The position numbers and the translations under genes were made by a program. A stretch of 47,912 bases of DNA from M55B112 sp040903745 (GTDB taxonomy: Bacteria > Bacteroidota > Bacteroidia > Bacteroidales > GCA-2748055). The DNA lies in assembly GCA_040903745.1 (NCBI GenBank), contig JBBDUV010000033.1, forward strand, positions 1 to 47,912. The letters are read 5' to 3'. This document shows positions 19,357 through 27,605 of the stretch, piece after piece (position 1 is the first letter of the stretch; every line of letters starts with the position of its first letter). The notes under the pieces were generated by a model, which saw only the letters and a list, made by a program, of their open reading frames with translations, was not told the DNA's origin and ran no database searches.

Positions 19357-21762
19357 TCACTTCACATACCGCTCCAGCCACTGGTCCTGCTCCCACAGTA
19401 CATGCAAGACACTCTCCTTTGCGCGGTAGCCATGACTCTCTTTCGGCAACATCACCAGCCGTGCTGTTCCTCCCAGACCCTTGATCGCATTGAAATACCG
19501 CTCGCTCTGCATGGGATAGGTTCCCGAGTTATTATCCGCCTCACCGTGAATCATCAGCAGCGGAGTTTTCATCTTGTCGGCATGCATAAAGGGCGACATG
19601 CTGTTGTACACCTCCGGTGCCTCCCAATAGGAGCGCTCCTCGCTCTGGAACCCAAAGGGGGTAAGTGTTCTGTTATAGGCCCCGCTCCGGGCAATTCCTG
19701 CTGCAAACAGGTCGGAATGTGACAGCAAATTCGCGGTCATGAAAGCACCGTAGCTGTGTCCGCCCACCGCGACCCTGTTCCTGTCGATATACCCCCGTTC
19801 ATCCACCGCATCAATCGCCGCTCTGGCATTGGCCACCAGCTGCTCCCTGAAACTGTCGTTCGGCTCCTCCTCTCCCTCTCCCACAATCGGAAACGAAGCA
19901 TCGTCGAGCACCACATACCCGCGCGTCACCCAAAATACCGGCGATCCGTACCACGGATAGATAAAGCTGTTCGGATTCTGGGTGGTCTGACCCGCACTTG
20001 CCCTGTCCTTGAACTCGGTCGGATAGGCCCAGAGAATCATCGGCATCTTCTTTTTCTGCACCGTATCATATCCAACCGGCAGGTAGAGTGTCCCGCTCAG
20101 TTCCAGTCCGTCGCTACGCTGATAACTAATCACCTCCTTATGCACATCCTGAATGCTTTTAAAGGGATTCTCAAAGAAGGTGAGCTGCGTGAGCCTGTTC
20201 CTCTTCAAATTCCTGAAATAGTAATTCGGGTATTCGGCCGGTGACTCAATCCGTACCAGCAACCGGTCGGCTTCAGGATCATAATCGCGCAGATCTTCGA
20301 TCTTACCGGGCAATTCCGACTGGTACAGCCTTTTCTTCTTTTTATTCTTCAGATTGACCTGGTCAACAAAGGGGAACTGTCCCTCTTCTGTGAACCCATC
20401 CCCAATGAGAAATGCATTGTTCCTCTTCAGCGCAAGAACCGGCCGGCTAAACTCGTTCCTCCGGGTAACAAACCTGCCCGGATCGCTGTAGCGGTCCTGG
20501 TAATTCCTGTCGTCTATCACCTCAGGCTCCTGATCCGGATCAGACGGATCAAACAGGTATGACTTCGTATTTCTCGTGTTCCACCAGTAATCGCTGGCCA
20601 CCGCCACCTGCTCGCTCCCCCACTGAATTCCCCCAAAACGGTTGATCGTTCTAAGCAAAGCTTTCGGATCGCCGGTAAAAGGTGCATCCCACTGGTAAAC
20701 TTCATCAAGATACGCTACTTCTTTCTCTGGATCGCCACCATCCAGCGCCTCTGCATAAACCAACGATGCCGGCATGTCGTTGCGCCACCGGATTCTCCTC
20801 TTCCCTTCCCGAACCGCCATAAAACCCTTAGGCAGATCCTCTGTCAGCGGCACCTTCACAACCGCCTTCACCTCTTCGCCTTCAGCAGTATACACCGTGG
20901 TTACCGACGGAAACCTGTAATAAGGTACCAGGTAAGAAAACGGTCTTTCAATCCTGTTGATCATCACATAATTGCCATCGGGTGAAAAGTCCAACGATGC
21001 ATACATATCGCCGTGCAGCCACTTTTCCGTCTCCCCGCTTAAAGAAACCCTGTGGAGATCGGACCGTGCCAGCTGCTCAAAATTATGCTCATCGTTCATA
21101 TTCTTGAGCAAATCCTGGTAGGTCCTGTTTTGCGCCTCCTTCCCGTCGCTCACCGAAACCGTCGGTCCTGCACTGATCGCCTCACCGGTATTGATGAGCG
21201 GTTTCCGAACCGCAGCCACCATCTTCACCAGCAGCGATTCACTATCGGCAAACCAGATGAACACATCACCCAGATTGGCATTCACTTGTGCACCGGTAAG
21301 ACGGTGTGCCGATGCCGTTGCAATATCCAGCAGCCAGAGCTCAACCCCCTCATGAGTTGTATGGGTGAACGCCATTTTTTGCTGGTCGGGCGACCATGAA
21401 AAGTTGGTGAGGCGTGGTGCGGCCGGCAAACCCTTAACCTGTAGTGGTGTCATATCGCCATTCTCCAGCTTTCTGATTTTCAAATTATTATAATAGGTAA
21501 CCCGGCTCCCGATATTGGTTTTCGGATCAATTCGCAGTCCCGCCAGCCGCATCTCCTCCTGCGACAATTCCTCAATGGATCGATAGGCATCGCGGTACAA
21601 CAGCACCATCACCTCTCTGTTTTCATCGAGCTGTACCGCCGGGGCCAGCTGCACATCGACCAGCTCCATGATCTCCTGAGGCGGTTGCTGGTAGGTAAGA
21701 CCCTCTTGTGCAAAGGTGATATAAGATATCAGTAATAGTAGAACAATTGAAATATGTCTCAT
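19357..21762 (-). CDS. S9 family prolyl-oligopeptidase-type serine peptidase
   Basis: The frame is open from 21894, but the ATG at 21762 begins a clean signal peptide (MRHISIVLLLLISYITFAQ), giving an 801-residue exported enzyme. Residues up to about 540 form a beta-propeller-like region. The C-terminal alpha/beta hydrolase has the nucleophile Ser670 in GGHSYGAF, an acid in HGEADNNSG and the catalytic His in ESHGYR, so the triad is complete. Such enzymes in Bacteroidota act as periplasmic dipeptidyl- or acylaminoacyl-peptidases. Its promoter region is shared, in divergent orientation, with the HYC_CC_PP gene. Confidence 0.93.
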   Translation of the reverse strand: MRHISIVLLLLISYITFAQEGLTYQQPPQEIMELVDVQLAPAVQLDENREVMVLLYRDAYRSIEELSQEEMRLAGLRIDPKTNIGSRVTYYNNLKIRKLENGDMTPLQVKGLPAAPRLTNFSWSPDQQKMAFTHTTHEGVELWLLDIATASAHRLTGAQVNANLGDVFIWFADSESLLVKMVAAVRKPLINTGEAISAGPTVSVSDGKEAQNRTYQDLLKNMNDEHNFEQLARSDLHRVSLSGETEKWLHGDMYASLDFSPDGNYVMINRIERPFSYLVPYYRFPSVTTVYTAEGEEVKAVVKVPLTEDLPKGFMAVREGKRRIRWRNDMPASLVYAEALDGGDPEKEVAYLDEVYQWDAPFTGDPKALLRTINRFGGIQWGSEQVAVASDYWWNTRNTKSYLFDPSDPDQEPEVIDDRNYQDRYSDPGRFVTRRNEFSRPVLALKRNNAFLIGDGFTEEGQFPFVDQVNLKNKKKKRLYQSELPGKIEDLRDYDPEADRLLVRIESPAEYPNYYFRNLKRNRLTQLTFFENPFKSIQDVHKEVISYQRSDGLELSGTLYLPVGYDTVQKKKMPMILWAYPTEFKDRASAGQTTQNPNSFIYPWYGSPVFWVTRGYVVLDDASFPIVGEGEEEPNDSFREQLVANARAAIDAVDERGYIDRNRVAVGGHSYGAFMTANLLSHSDLFAAGIARSGAYNRTLTPFGFQSEERSYWEAPEVYNSMSPFMHADKMKTPLLMIHGEADNNSGTYPMQSERYFNAIKGLGGTARLVMLPKESHGYRAKESVLHVLWEQDQWLERYVK

Positions 21763-21782
21763 CTGTATAATTTTTTTAAATA

Positions 21783-22310
21783 ATGTGCGATTATAAAAAT
21801 AGGAAGAATCTGGAAGAACTTCAAAAAACATCAATTCCCCCCATCTCTGAAAACATTTTGAACAAATATTCGTTATATTTGTACTGTCTAACAAATATAG
21901 TTACATTTGTACTGTCTAACAGATATAAGCGAATAAGCATCAGACACCTTATAAACATATCGCTGTCGCTCCTGCTACTGGTAGCAACCACCGGTTTCAG
22001 TATCTCTGCGCACTATTGCGGCGACAGCCTCGTTTCTGTTGAACTCAACAAAGAGGCTGAACCCTACTGCGATAATCCCAAATGCTGTCAGACAGAAACT
22101 GTTTTTTCGCAGCTTGATGACGACTTTGTCTTTGCCGCCTCGAATATCAACCTCGAAAACACACATATTTTCGACATTCCCCAGTACCCGGTTACGCTGA
22201 TTAGCAAAAGCTACATCACCGAAACCGCAATCAACATCAACCGACCGTTAAAATTCCCCCCTCCAAAAACACAGTCGACCCTCACCGGTCTGCAATCATT
22301 CCTTTTATGA
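21783..22310 (+). CDS. HYC_CC_PP family protein (exported, metal-efflux associated)
   Basis: Recognisable by the family signature: a hydrophobic N-terminal signal segment, ATTGFSISAHYCGDSLVSV with the HYC motif, a CC pair in CDNPKCCQTE, and a Pro-rich end with KFPPPK. Proteins of this family are small, exported and often encoded beside CusA-type efflux operons in Bacteroidota. Their role is unknown. The start is a problem. The frame is open from an ATG at 21783, but the first 45 codons run through an operator-like repeat array and the divergent promoter. No ATG, GTG or TTG lies between that array and the signal segment. The true protein probably begins near 21935 (about 120 residues) with a lost or non-standard start. 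Confidence 0.72.
   Translation: MCDYKNRKNLEELQKTSIPPISENILNKYSLYLYCLTNIVTFVLSNRYKRISIRHLINISLSLLLLVATTGFSISAHYCGDSLVSVELNKEAEPYCDNPKCCQTETVFSQLDDDFVFAASNINLENTHIFDIPQYPVTLISKSYITETAININRPLKFPPPKTQSTLTGLQSFLL
21862..21926. promoter_or_regulatory. Tandem palindromic operator-like array between S9 peptidase and HYC_CC_PP/cus genes
   Basis: ACAAATAT occurs at 21862 and 21891, with ACAGATAT at 21919. These alternate with ATATTTGT (21875) and ACATTTGT (21903), giving inverted repeats with 4-8 nt spacers. Seen another way, 21873-21900 and 21901-21928 are a tandem duplication, 25 of 28 bases identical, each containing ACTGTCTAACA. Exact TAnnTTTG promoter boxes are embedded on the plus strand (TATATTTG 21874-21881, TACATTTG 21902-21909), and one can be read on the minus strand (TATATTTG, 21899-21892). 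It looks like a regulated divergent promoter. The regulator is unknown. Confidence 0.55.
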
Positions 22311-22317
22311 TTTTGAC

Positions 22318-22379
22318 ACCCAATTACAGACAAACAGCGCTGGTTATTGGCAGCTGATCGGTTGTCTGTGATCCTGGGT
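22318..22379 (+). promoter_or_regulatory. Long RNA hairpin between HYC_CC_PP gene and cusA
   Basis: Arms 22318-22333 and 22362-22379 pair over 16 base pairs (including one U-G pair), with only a 2-nt bulge at 22373-22374. An inner helix (22335-22340 with 22350-22356) closes a 9-nt loop. It starts 7 nt after the HYC_CC_PP stop and ends about 108 nt before the cusA ATG. No U-run follows, so it is less likely a simple terminator than an RNA stability, processing or attenuation element. The next stretch also holds a small CCGGA/TCCGG hairpin (22422-22436). Confidence 0.5.
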
Positions 22380-22487
22380 TAATGCGTTTCTGCGGCTTAC
22401 TATATCTGCCTGGAGAATAACCCGGATCTATTCCGGTGATCTGTTGCAACGATCATTACATATTACCAAAATCATAAAACAATTTTC

Positions 22488-25400
22488 ATGCTTAATAAGA
22501 TCATCAAGTACTTTCTTGAGAACAAACTGGTTACAATTCTTATCCTCACAGGTTTTGTTGCCTGGGGAATCGTAACATCCCCTTTTGGCTGGCAAATCGG
22601 CGCACTACCCTCCGACCCTGTTCCGGTAGATGCCATCCCCGATATCGGCGAAAACCAGCAGATCGTCTTCACTGAATGGATGGGCCGCTCACCCCAGGAT
22701 ATCGAGGACCAGATCTCCTATCCGCTAACCACCTATCTGCTTGGTATTCCGGGAGTGAAATCCATCCGGAGCTCTTCCATTTTTGGATTTTCCAGTATCT
22801 TCATCATTTTTGAAGAAGATATAGAGTTTTATTGGTCGCGCTCACGGATTCTGGAAAAGCTGAGTTCGCTGCCTTCGGGTTTGTTGCCTGAAGGAGTGCA
22901 GCCAGCGCTGGGCCCCGATGCTACAGCGCTCGGACAGGTGTACTGGTACACCATTGAAGGCAGGGACAAAAACGGCAATCCTACCGGTGGTTGGGACTTG
23001 CACGAAATACGTACCGTTCAGGACTTCTACGTAAAATACGGGCTGAATGCCACCGAAGGAGTTTCAGAAGTCGCATCAATCGGTGGTTTTGTGCAGGAAT
23101 ACCAGATTGACGTTAACCCCGATGCCCTGAAAGCTTATGATATCCCGCTTCACAAAGTGATGATGGCCGTTCAGAAATCGAACAGGGATGTGGGCGCCAA
23201 AACCATCGAGATCAACCAGGCGGAATACCTTGTGCGCGGATTGGGCTACATCAAAAAAGTGGAAGACATTGAAAAAGCGGTTGTTGCCGTTCAGGAAAAT
23301 GTGCCCATCCGTATTCAGGATATAGGCGTGGTAAGTTTAGGCCCCTCCACCCGGCGCGGCGCTCTGGATAAAGATGGTGCTGAAGTAGTCGGAGGCGTTG
23401 TGGTTGCCCGTTATGGAGCCAATCCATTGCAGGTTATCAACAACGTAAAAGATAAAATCAAAGAAATTTCACCCGGACTGCCTAAAAAGGTCCTGCCCAA
23501 TGGGGTGGAGAGCCAGTTAACCCTTGTGCCATTTTACGACCGTTCAGGCTTGATTTACGAAACTCTCGGAACGTTGGAAGAGGCCATTTCGCTGCAAATT
23601 TTGATAGTCATCCTGGTGGTCATCGTGATGGTTTACAACCTGCGGGCATCGTTTTTGATTTCCAGTTTATTACCCATTGCTGTGCTAATGGTTTTTATCG
23701 CCATGCGCTATTTTGGAGTCGATGCCAACATTGTGGCTTTATCCGGGATTGCCATTGCCATTGGGACGATGGTCGATTTGGGGGTCATTCTTTCGGAGAA
23801 CATCATTAAACATGTTGATGAAGCCCCGCCCGGCCAGAAATTGATAACCACCATTTACAATGGTGCTTCCGAAGTGAGTTCTGCTATTCTAACCGCGGTT
23901 TCAACCACCATCGTGAGTTTTATCCCGGTATTTACCATGCAGGCTGCCGAAGGGAAACTTTTTGGACCGCTGGCTTTTACCAAAACCTTTGCACTGATAG
24001 CAGCGCTTATTGTTTCCTTGTTCATTTTGCCCATGCTGGCCCACTGGCTTTTTGGTGCAAGAATTAAAAATCACAAAATTAGAAAATGGCTTAATATCAT
24101 ACTGATTCCCATTGGTATTGTTGCACTTTTGCTCGGGCAACACTGGGGTGGATTAATGCTGCTTGCATTTGGATTAGTTGGACTGTTTAAAGAGATTAGA
24201 GGAGAGAAGTTAGAGGTTAGAAATCAAAAGTTAGATGGAGGCGAAGGTGTTACTTCTAACAATACCTCTATTCAACAAAAATTCAAATCATTCACCCATT
24301 GGATTCTCGAGCATGCCGAAATCATCCTTGTGGTTATTGGTGTAATCTGGTTGCTGGCCAAATACTGGCTTCCGCTGGGTCCTGCCAAAAGTCTGGTAAT
24401 GAATGTCGTATTTGTTGCCTTGATTGTGATTCTAATTTTAGGATTCTTCACAATCCTGGAGTATTTCTACAAACCAATACTCAAATGGTGTTTGAACCAC
24501 AAGGTCGCCTTCCTGCTGATTCCTTCTTTTTTAATTCTTTTTGGGGCAACTACCTGGATGGGATTCAACAACATCTTTGGTTTTGTAGCCAAAGGTTTTG
24601 ATACCGTTGGATGGAATGTCCGCACCACCAGGATATGGTCCGGATTAACCCATACCTTCCCCGCTATCGGGAAAGAATTTATGCCTTCACTCAATGAAGG
24701 AAGCTTTTTGCTCATGCCCACTTCCATGCCACACTCGGGTTTCGAATACAACCGTAAAGTTCTGGGGCAACTGGACATGTTGCTAACCAATATCCCGGAA
24801 GTTGAATTAACCGTAGGAAAATTAGGGAGGGTAGAGTCGGCGCTCGACCCGGCGCCTATTTCAATGTATGAAAACGTGATAAATTACCGTCCGGAATATA
24901 TGCTCAACGAACGAGGACACCGGGTGCGTTTTAAGGTGGATAAAGATGACCGTTTTATACTCAGCAACGGAGACACGCTTACCAATGAAGCAGCCTTAAA
25001 ACGTGGTGTAATCAATCGGGAATTAATACCCGACAGCAAGGGAAATTATTTCCGCAACTGGCGGCCTGAAATCAAATCGCCCGATGATATCTGGAATGAA
25101 ATTGTTAGCGTGGCTAAAATCCCGGGGGTTACCTCTGCCCCCAAGCTTCAGCCCATCGAAACCCGGTTGGTAATGCTGCAAACAGGTATGCGCGCCCCCA
25201 TGGGAATTAAAGTATATGGCCCCGACTTGCCAACCATTGAAGCTTTCGGGATGAAACTCGAAGATGTATTGAAAGAAGTACCTTCGGTAAAAGCCGAAGC
25301 TGTATTTGCCGACCGGATCGTCGGGAAACCCTACCTCCACCTCAATATCAACAGGGATGAGATTTCACGGTATGGATTGAATGTGGAAGATGTGCAGCAA

Positions 25401-26375
25401 ACCATCGAAACGGCTATTGGAGGAATGAAAATTACTTCTACTGTTGAGGGCCGCGAACGTTTTCCGGTAAGGGTGCGCTATCCCCGCGAACTTCGGGACG
25501 ACCCTGAATCGCTGGGAAAAATTTTAATTCCAACACCAACTGGTGCACAAATACCCATCTCACAGGTTGTCGATTTTGAATATGTAAGAGGCCCACAGGC
25601 CATTAAAAGTGAGGAGACTTTTTTGGTGGGTTATGTTTTGTTTGACAAAAGAGAGGGTTTTTCGGAAGTGGGAGTTGTAAATGATGCACAGAATGCTATA
25701 CAGGCACGGATTGATTCCGGTGATTTAGACGTACCCGCGGGAATAAGTTACAAATTCTCGGGCAGTTATGAGAACCAGGTACGGGCTGAAAAGCGCCTTT
25801 CCATTATTGTTCCGTTGGTTTTGGTTATTGTATTTCTGATTCTCTACTTCCAGTTTAAATCAGTCACCACATCCCTGATGGTCTTTTCGGGCATTGCTAT
25901 AGCATTTAGCGGTGGTTTTATGATGATATGGCTTTACGGTCAGGGGTGGTTCATCGATTTCTCCATTTTTGACACCAACATGCGGGAACTTTTCCAAATG
26001 CACACCATCAACCTGAGTGTGGCGGTATGGGTGGGCTTCATCGCGCTCTTTGGGATTGCCACCGACAATGGTGTTCTGATGGCTACTTACCTCGACCAGA
26101 GTTTTGCCCGGAATAAAACCGACAACCTGAAAGGAATACGGGCGGCAGTTGTTGAAGCAGGACAGCGGAGAATCAAGCCTGCAGCTATGACTTCGGCAAC
26201 TACTATTATCGCACTACTCCCAATTCTTACCTCCACCGGCCGGGGTGCCGATATCATGATCCCAATGGCCATACCCGCTTTTGGAGGGATGATTTTTGCT
26301 GCGGTTACCTATTTTATTGTGCCGGTTTTGTATAGCATGAGAGAAGAGAGACAACTAAAAAAGACACAATCATGA
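22488..26375 (+). CDS. cusA: CusA/CzcA family heavy-metal efflux RND transporter
   Basis: A 1295-residue inner-membrane proton-driven pump of the HME-RND family, longer than E. coli CusA (about 1047). The extra length is in the middle, with additional helices (about 525-640). Visible family blocks: FGFSSIFIIFEEDIEFYWSR, LGPDATALGQVYWY, the TM4 proton-relay acid in GTMVDLGVILSEN, and RLVMLQTGMRAPMGIKV with Met residues where CusA-type pumps bind Cu(I)/Ag(I). A short heptad DNA repeat is embedded in frame at about residues 570-586. The gene overlaps the TolC-type gene by 4 bp. Copper/silver is the likeliest substrate given the neighbours, but Co/Zn/Cd (Czc-type) cannot be excluded. Confidence 0.95.
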   Translation: MLNKIIKYFLENKLVTILILTGFVAWGIVTSPFGWQIGALPSDPVPVDAIPDIGENQQIVFTEWMGRSPQDIEDQISYPLTTYLLGIPGVKSIRSSSIFGFSSIFIIFEEDIEFYWSRSRILEKLSSLPSGLLPEGVQPALGPDATALGQVYWYTIEGRDKNGNPTGGWDLHEIRTVQDFYVKYGLNATEGVSEVASIGGFVQEYQIDVNPDALKAYDIPLHKVMMAVQKSNRDVGAKTIEINQAEYLVRGLGYIKKVEDIEKAVVAVQENVPIRIQDIGVVSLGPSTRRGALDKDGAEVVGGVVVARYGANPLQVINNVKDKIKEISPGLPKKVLPNGVESQLTLVPFYDRSGLIYETLGTLEEAISLQILIVILVVIVMVYNLRASFLISSLLPIAVLMVFIAMRYFGVDANIVALSGIAIAIGTMVDLGVILSENIIKHVDEAPPGQKLITTIYNGASEVSSAILTAVSTTIVSFIPVFTMQAAEGKLFGPLAFTKTFALIAALIVSLFILPMLAHWLFGARIKNHKIRKWLNIILIPIGIVALLLGQHWGGLMLLAFGLVGLFKEIRGEKLEVRNQKLDGGEGVTSNNTSIQQKFKSFTHWILEHAEIILVVIGVIWLLAKYWLPLGPAKSLVMNVVFVALIVILILGFFTILEYFYKPILKWCLNHKVAFLLIPSFLILFGATTWMGFNNIFGFVAKGFDTVGWNVRTTRIWSGLTHTFPAIGKEFMPSLNEGSFLLMPTSMPHSGFEYNRKVLGQLDMLLTNIPEVELTVGKLGRVESALDPAPISMYENVINYRPEYMLNERGHRVRFKVDKDDRFILSNGDTLTNEAALKRGVINRELIPDSKGNYFRNWRPEIKSPDDIWNEIVSVAKIPGVTSAPKLQPIETRLVMLQTGMRAPMGIKVYGPDLPTIEAFGMKLEDVLKEVPSVKAEAVFADRIVGKPYLHLNINRDEISRYGLNVEDVQQTIETAIGGMKITSTVEGRERFPVRVRYPRELRDDPESLGKILIPTPTGAQIPISQVVDFEYVRGPQAIKSEETFLVGYVLFDKREGFSEVGVVNDAQNAIQARIDSGDLDVPAGISYKFSGSYENQVRAEKRLSIIVPLVLVIVFLILYFQFKSVTTSLMVFSGIAIAFSGGFMMIWLYGQGWFIDFSIFDTNMRELFQMHTINLSVAVWVGFIALFGIATDNGVLMATYLDQSFARNKTDNLKGIRAAVVEAGQRRIKPAAMTSATTIIALLPILTSTGRGADIMIPMAIPAFGGMIFAAVTYFIVPVLYSMREERQLKKTQS
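24196..24237 (+). repeat. In-frame 7-bp-period repeat inside cusA
   Basis: TTAGA starts at 24196, 24210, 24217 and 24231, so spacings are 14, 7 and 14 bases. The stretch reads as six heptamer slots (TTAGAGG, AGAGAAG, TTAGAGG, TTAGAAA, TCAAAAG, TTAGATG), 42 bases or 14 codons, which keeps the frame. It encodes a charged loop (GEKLEVRNQKLDG) between transmembrane segments. It resembles the AGAAGTTAGAGG-type simple repeats found between genes in some Bacteroidota. Confidence 0.6.
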
Positions 26376-27604
26376 AGTTCATAATAAATATCATAATCCT
26401 GATAATTTTGGGAATTACAGCAGGACAAGCCCAAACGCTGGATGATTATTTCAGAATTGCAGCCGAAAACAATCCCGGTCTGCAAGCCAAATACAAGGAG
26501 TTTGAAGCCGCACTGCAAAAAGTACCACAGGTAAGCACGTTGCCTGACCCCACTTTTTCATTCGGTTATTTCATTTCGCCGGTTGAAACGCGGGTGGGGC
26601 CTCAAAGGGCAAAATTTTCACTGACCCAGATGTTCCCCTGGTTTGGTACACTTAAAGCGCAAGGCGATGCCGCTGGTTTAATGGCAGAAGCCAAATACCA
26701 GTCATTTCTGGATGCACGCAACCAATTGTTTTACCTAGTTGCAGCGGCTTACTTTCCGCTTTACGAACTCAACCAATGGAAGCAGATTGAACAGGAAAAT
26801 ATCGACATCCTGGAATCGTATAAAACCATTGCCAATTCAAAGTTTCAAAACGGTACCGCACCCATGGTGGACGTGCTGCGGGTGGATATTATGCTGAAGG
26901 ATGCCATAACCAGTCTAAATATTCTGAATCAGAAAGAAAAACCTCTTCGCACCACGTTTAATAAACTACTCAACAGAGACGAAGACGAGGTGATAGCAAT
27001 AAATGATTCTCTGCCTGCAGAACCTTTACCGGCGAACTTCCGGAAGGATTCCCTGCTGACCGGTAACCCAATGTTGGATGCGCTTGACCTGAAAATAAAG
27101 GCAAGCGAAGCCGGTGAGCTGGCAGCACAAAAGCAGGGCCTCCCAAAGGTTGGTGTTGGACTCGACTATGTGGTGGTTGGAGAACGAACAGATATGGCTT
27201 TGACCGATAATGGCAAAGATGTGTTAATGCCCATGGTTTCGGTGAGTATCCCCCTATTCAGGAAAAAATATGATGCGGCCGAAAAAGAAGCACAACTGAT
27301 GCAGGAAAGCTATGCGCTCCAAAAAACGGAATTGGAGAATTCGCTTATGTCTAACTATGAATTGGCCTGGTTTCGGATTCAACAGCAGCAGCAACTTTTA
27401 TCGCTTTACGAACAACAAATTCAAACATCGCAACAGTCGTTGAATTTACTTTTTACTTCCTATGGAAATTCGGGGAAGGAATTTGAAGAAGTACTGCGCA
27501 TGCAGCAGCAACTGCTGAAATACGAAAAAATGAAGGCCACGGCAGAGGCTCAGTACCAGACAGCTCTTGCCAAATTGAATTACATCACTGCAAAAAATTA
27601 TTAA
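26372..27604 (+). CDS. TolC family outer-membrane efflux protein
   Basis: A 410-residue outer-membrane channel subunit of the tripartite efflux system. Signal peptide (FIINIIILIILGITAGQAQT), then alpha-helical hairpin repeats typical of the OEP fold. These include LQAKYKEFEAALQKVPQVS near the N-terminus and the paired Gln-rich helix RIQQQQQLLSLYEQQIQTS in the second half. Its ATG overlaps the cusA stop (ATGA), and the adaptor gene begins 2 bp after its stop, so translation is probably coupled along cusA-tolC-cusB. Confidence 0.93.
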   Translation: MKFIINIIILIILGITAGQAQTLDDYFRIAAENNPGLQAKYKEFEAALQKVPQVSTLPDPTFSFGYFISPVETRVGPQRAKFSLTQMFPWFGTLKAQGDAAGLMAEAKYQSFLDARNQLFYLVAAAYFPLYELNQWKQIEQENIDILESYKTIANSKFQNGTAPMVDVLRVDIMLKDAITSLNILNQKEKPLRTTFNKLLNRDEDEVIAINDSLPAEPLPANFRKDSLLTGNPMLDALDLKIKASEAGELAAQKQGLPKVGVGLDYVVVGERTDMALTDNGKDVLMPMVSVSIPLFRKKYDAAEKEAQLMQESYALQKTELENSLMSNYELAWFRIQQQQQLLSLYEQQIQTSQQSLNLLFTSYGNSGKEFEEVLRMQQQLLKYEKMKATAEAQYQTALAKLNYITAKNY

Positions 27605-27605
27605 C

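Noticed and set aside
24196..24237. Short repeats considered as a CRISPR or VNTR locus
   Set aside because: Units are 7 bp with no spacers and lie inside the cusA reading frame.
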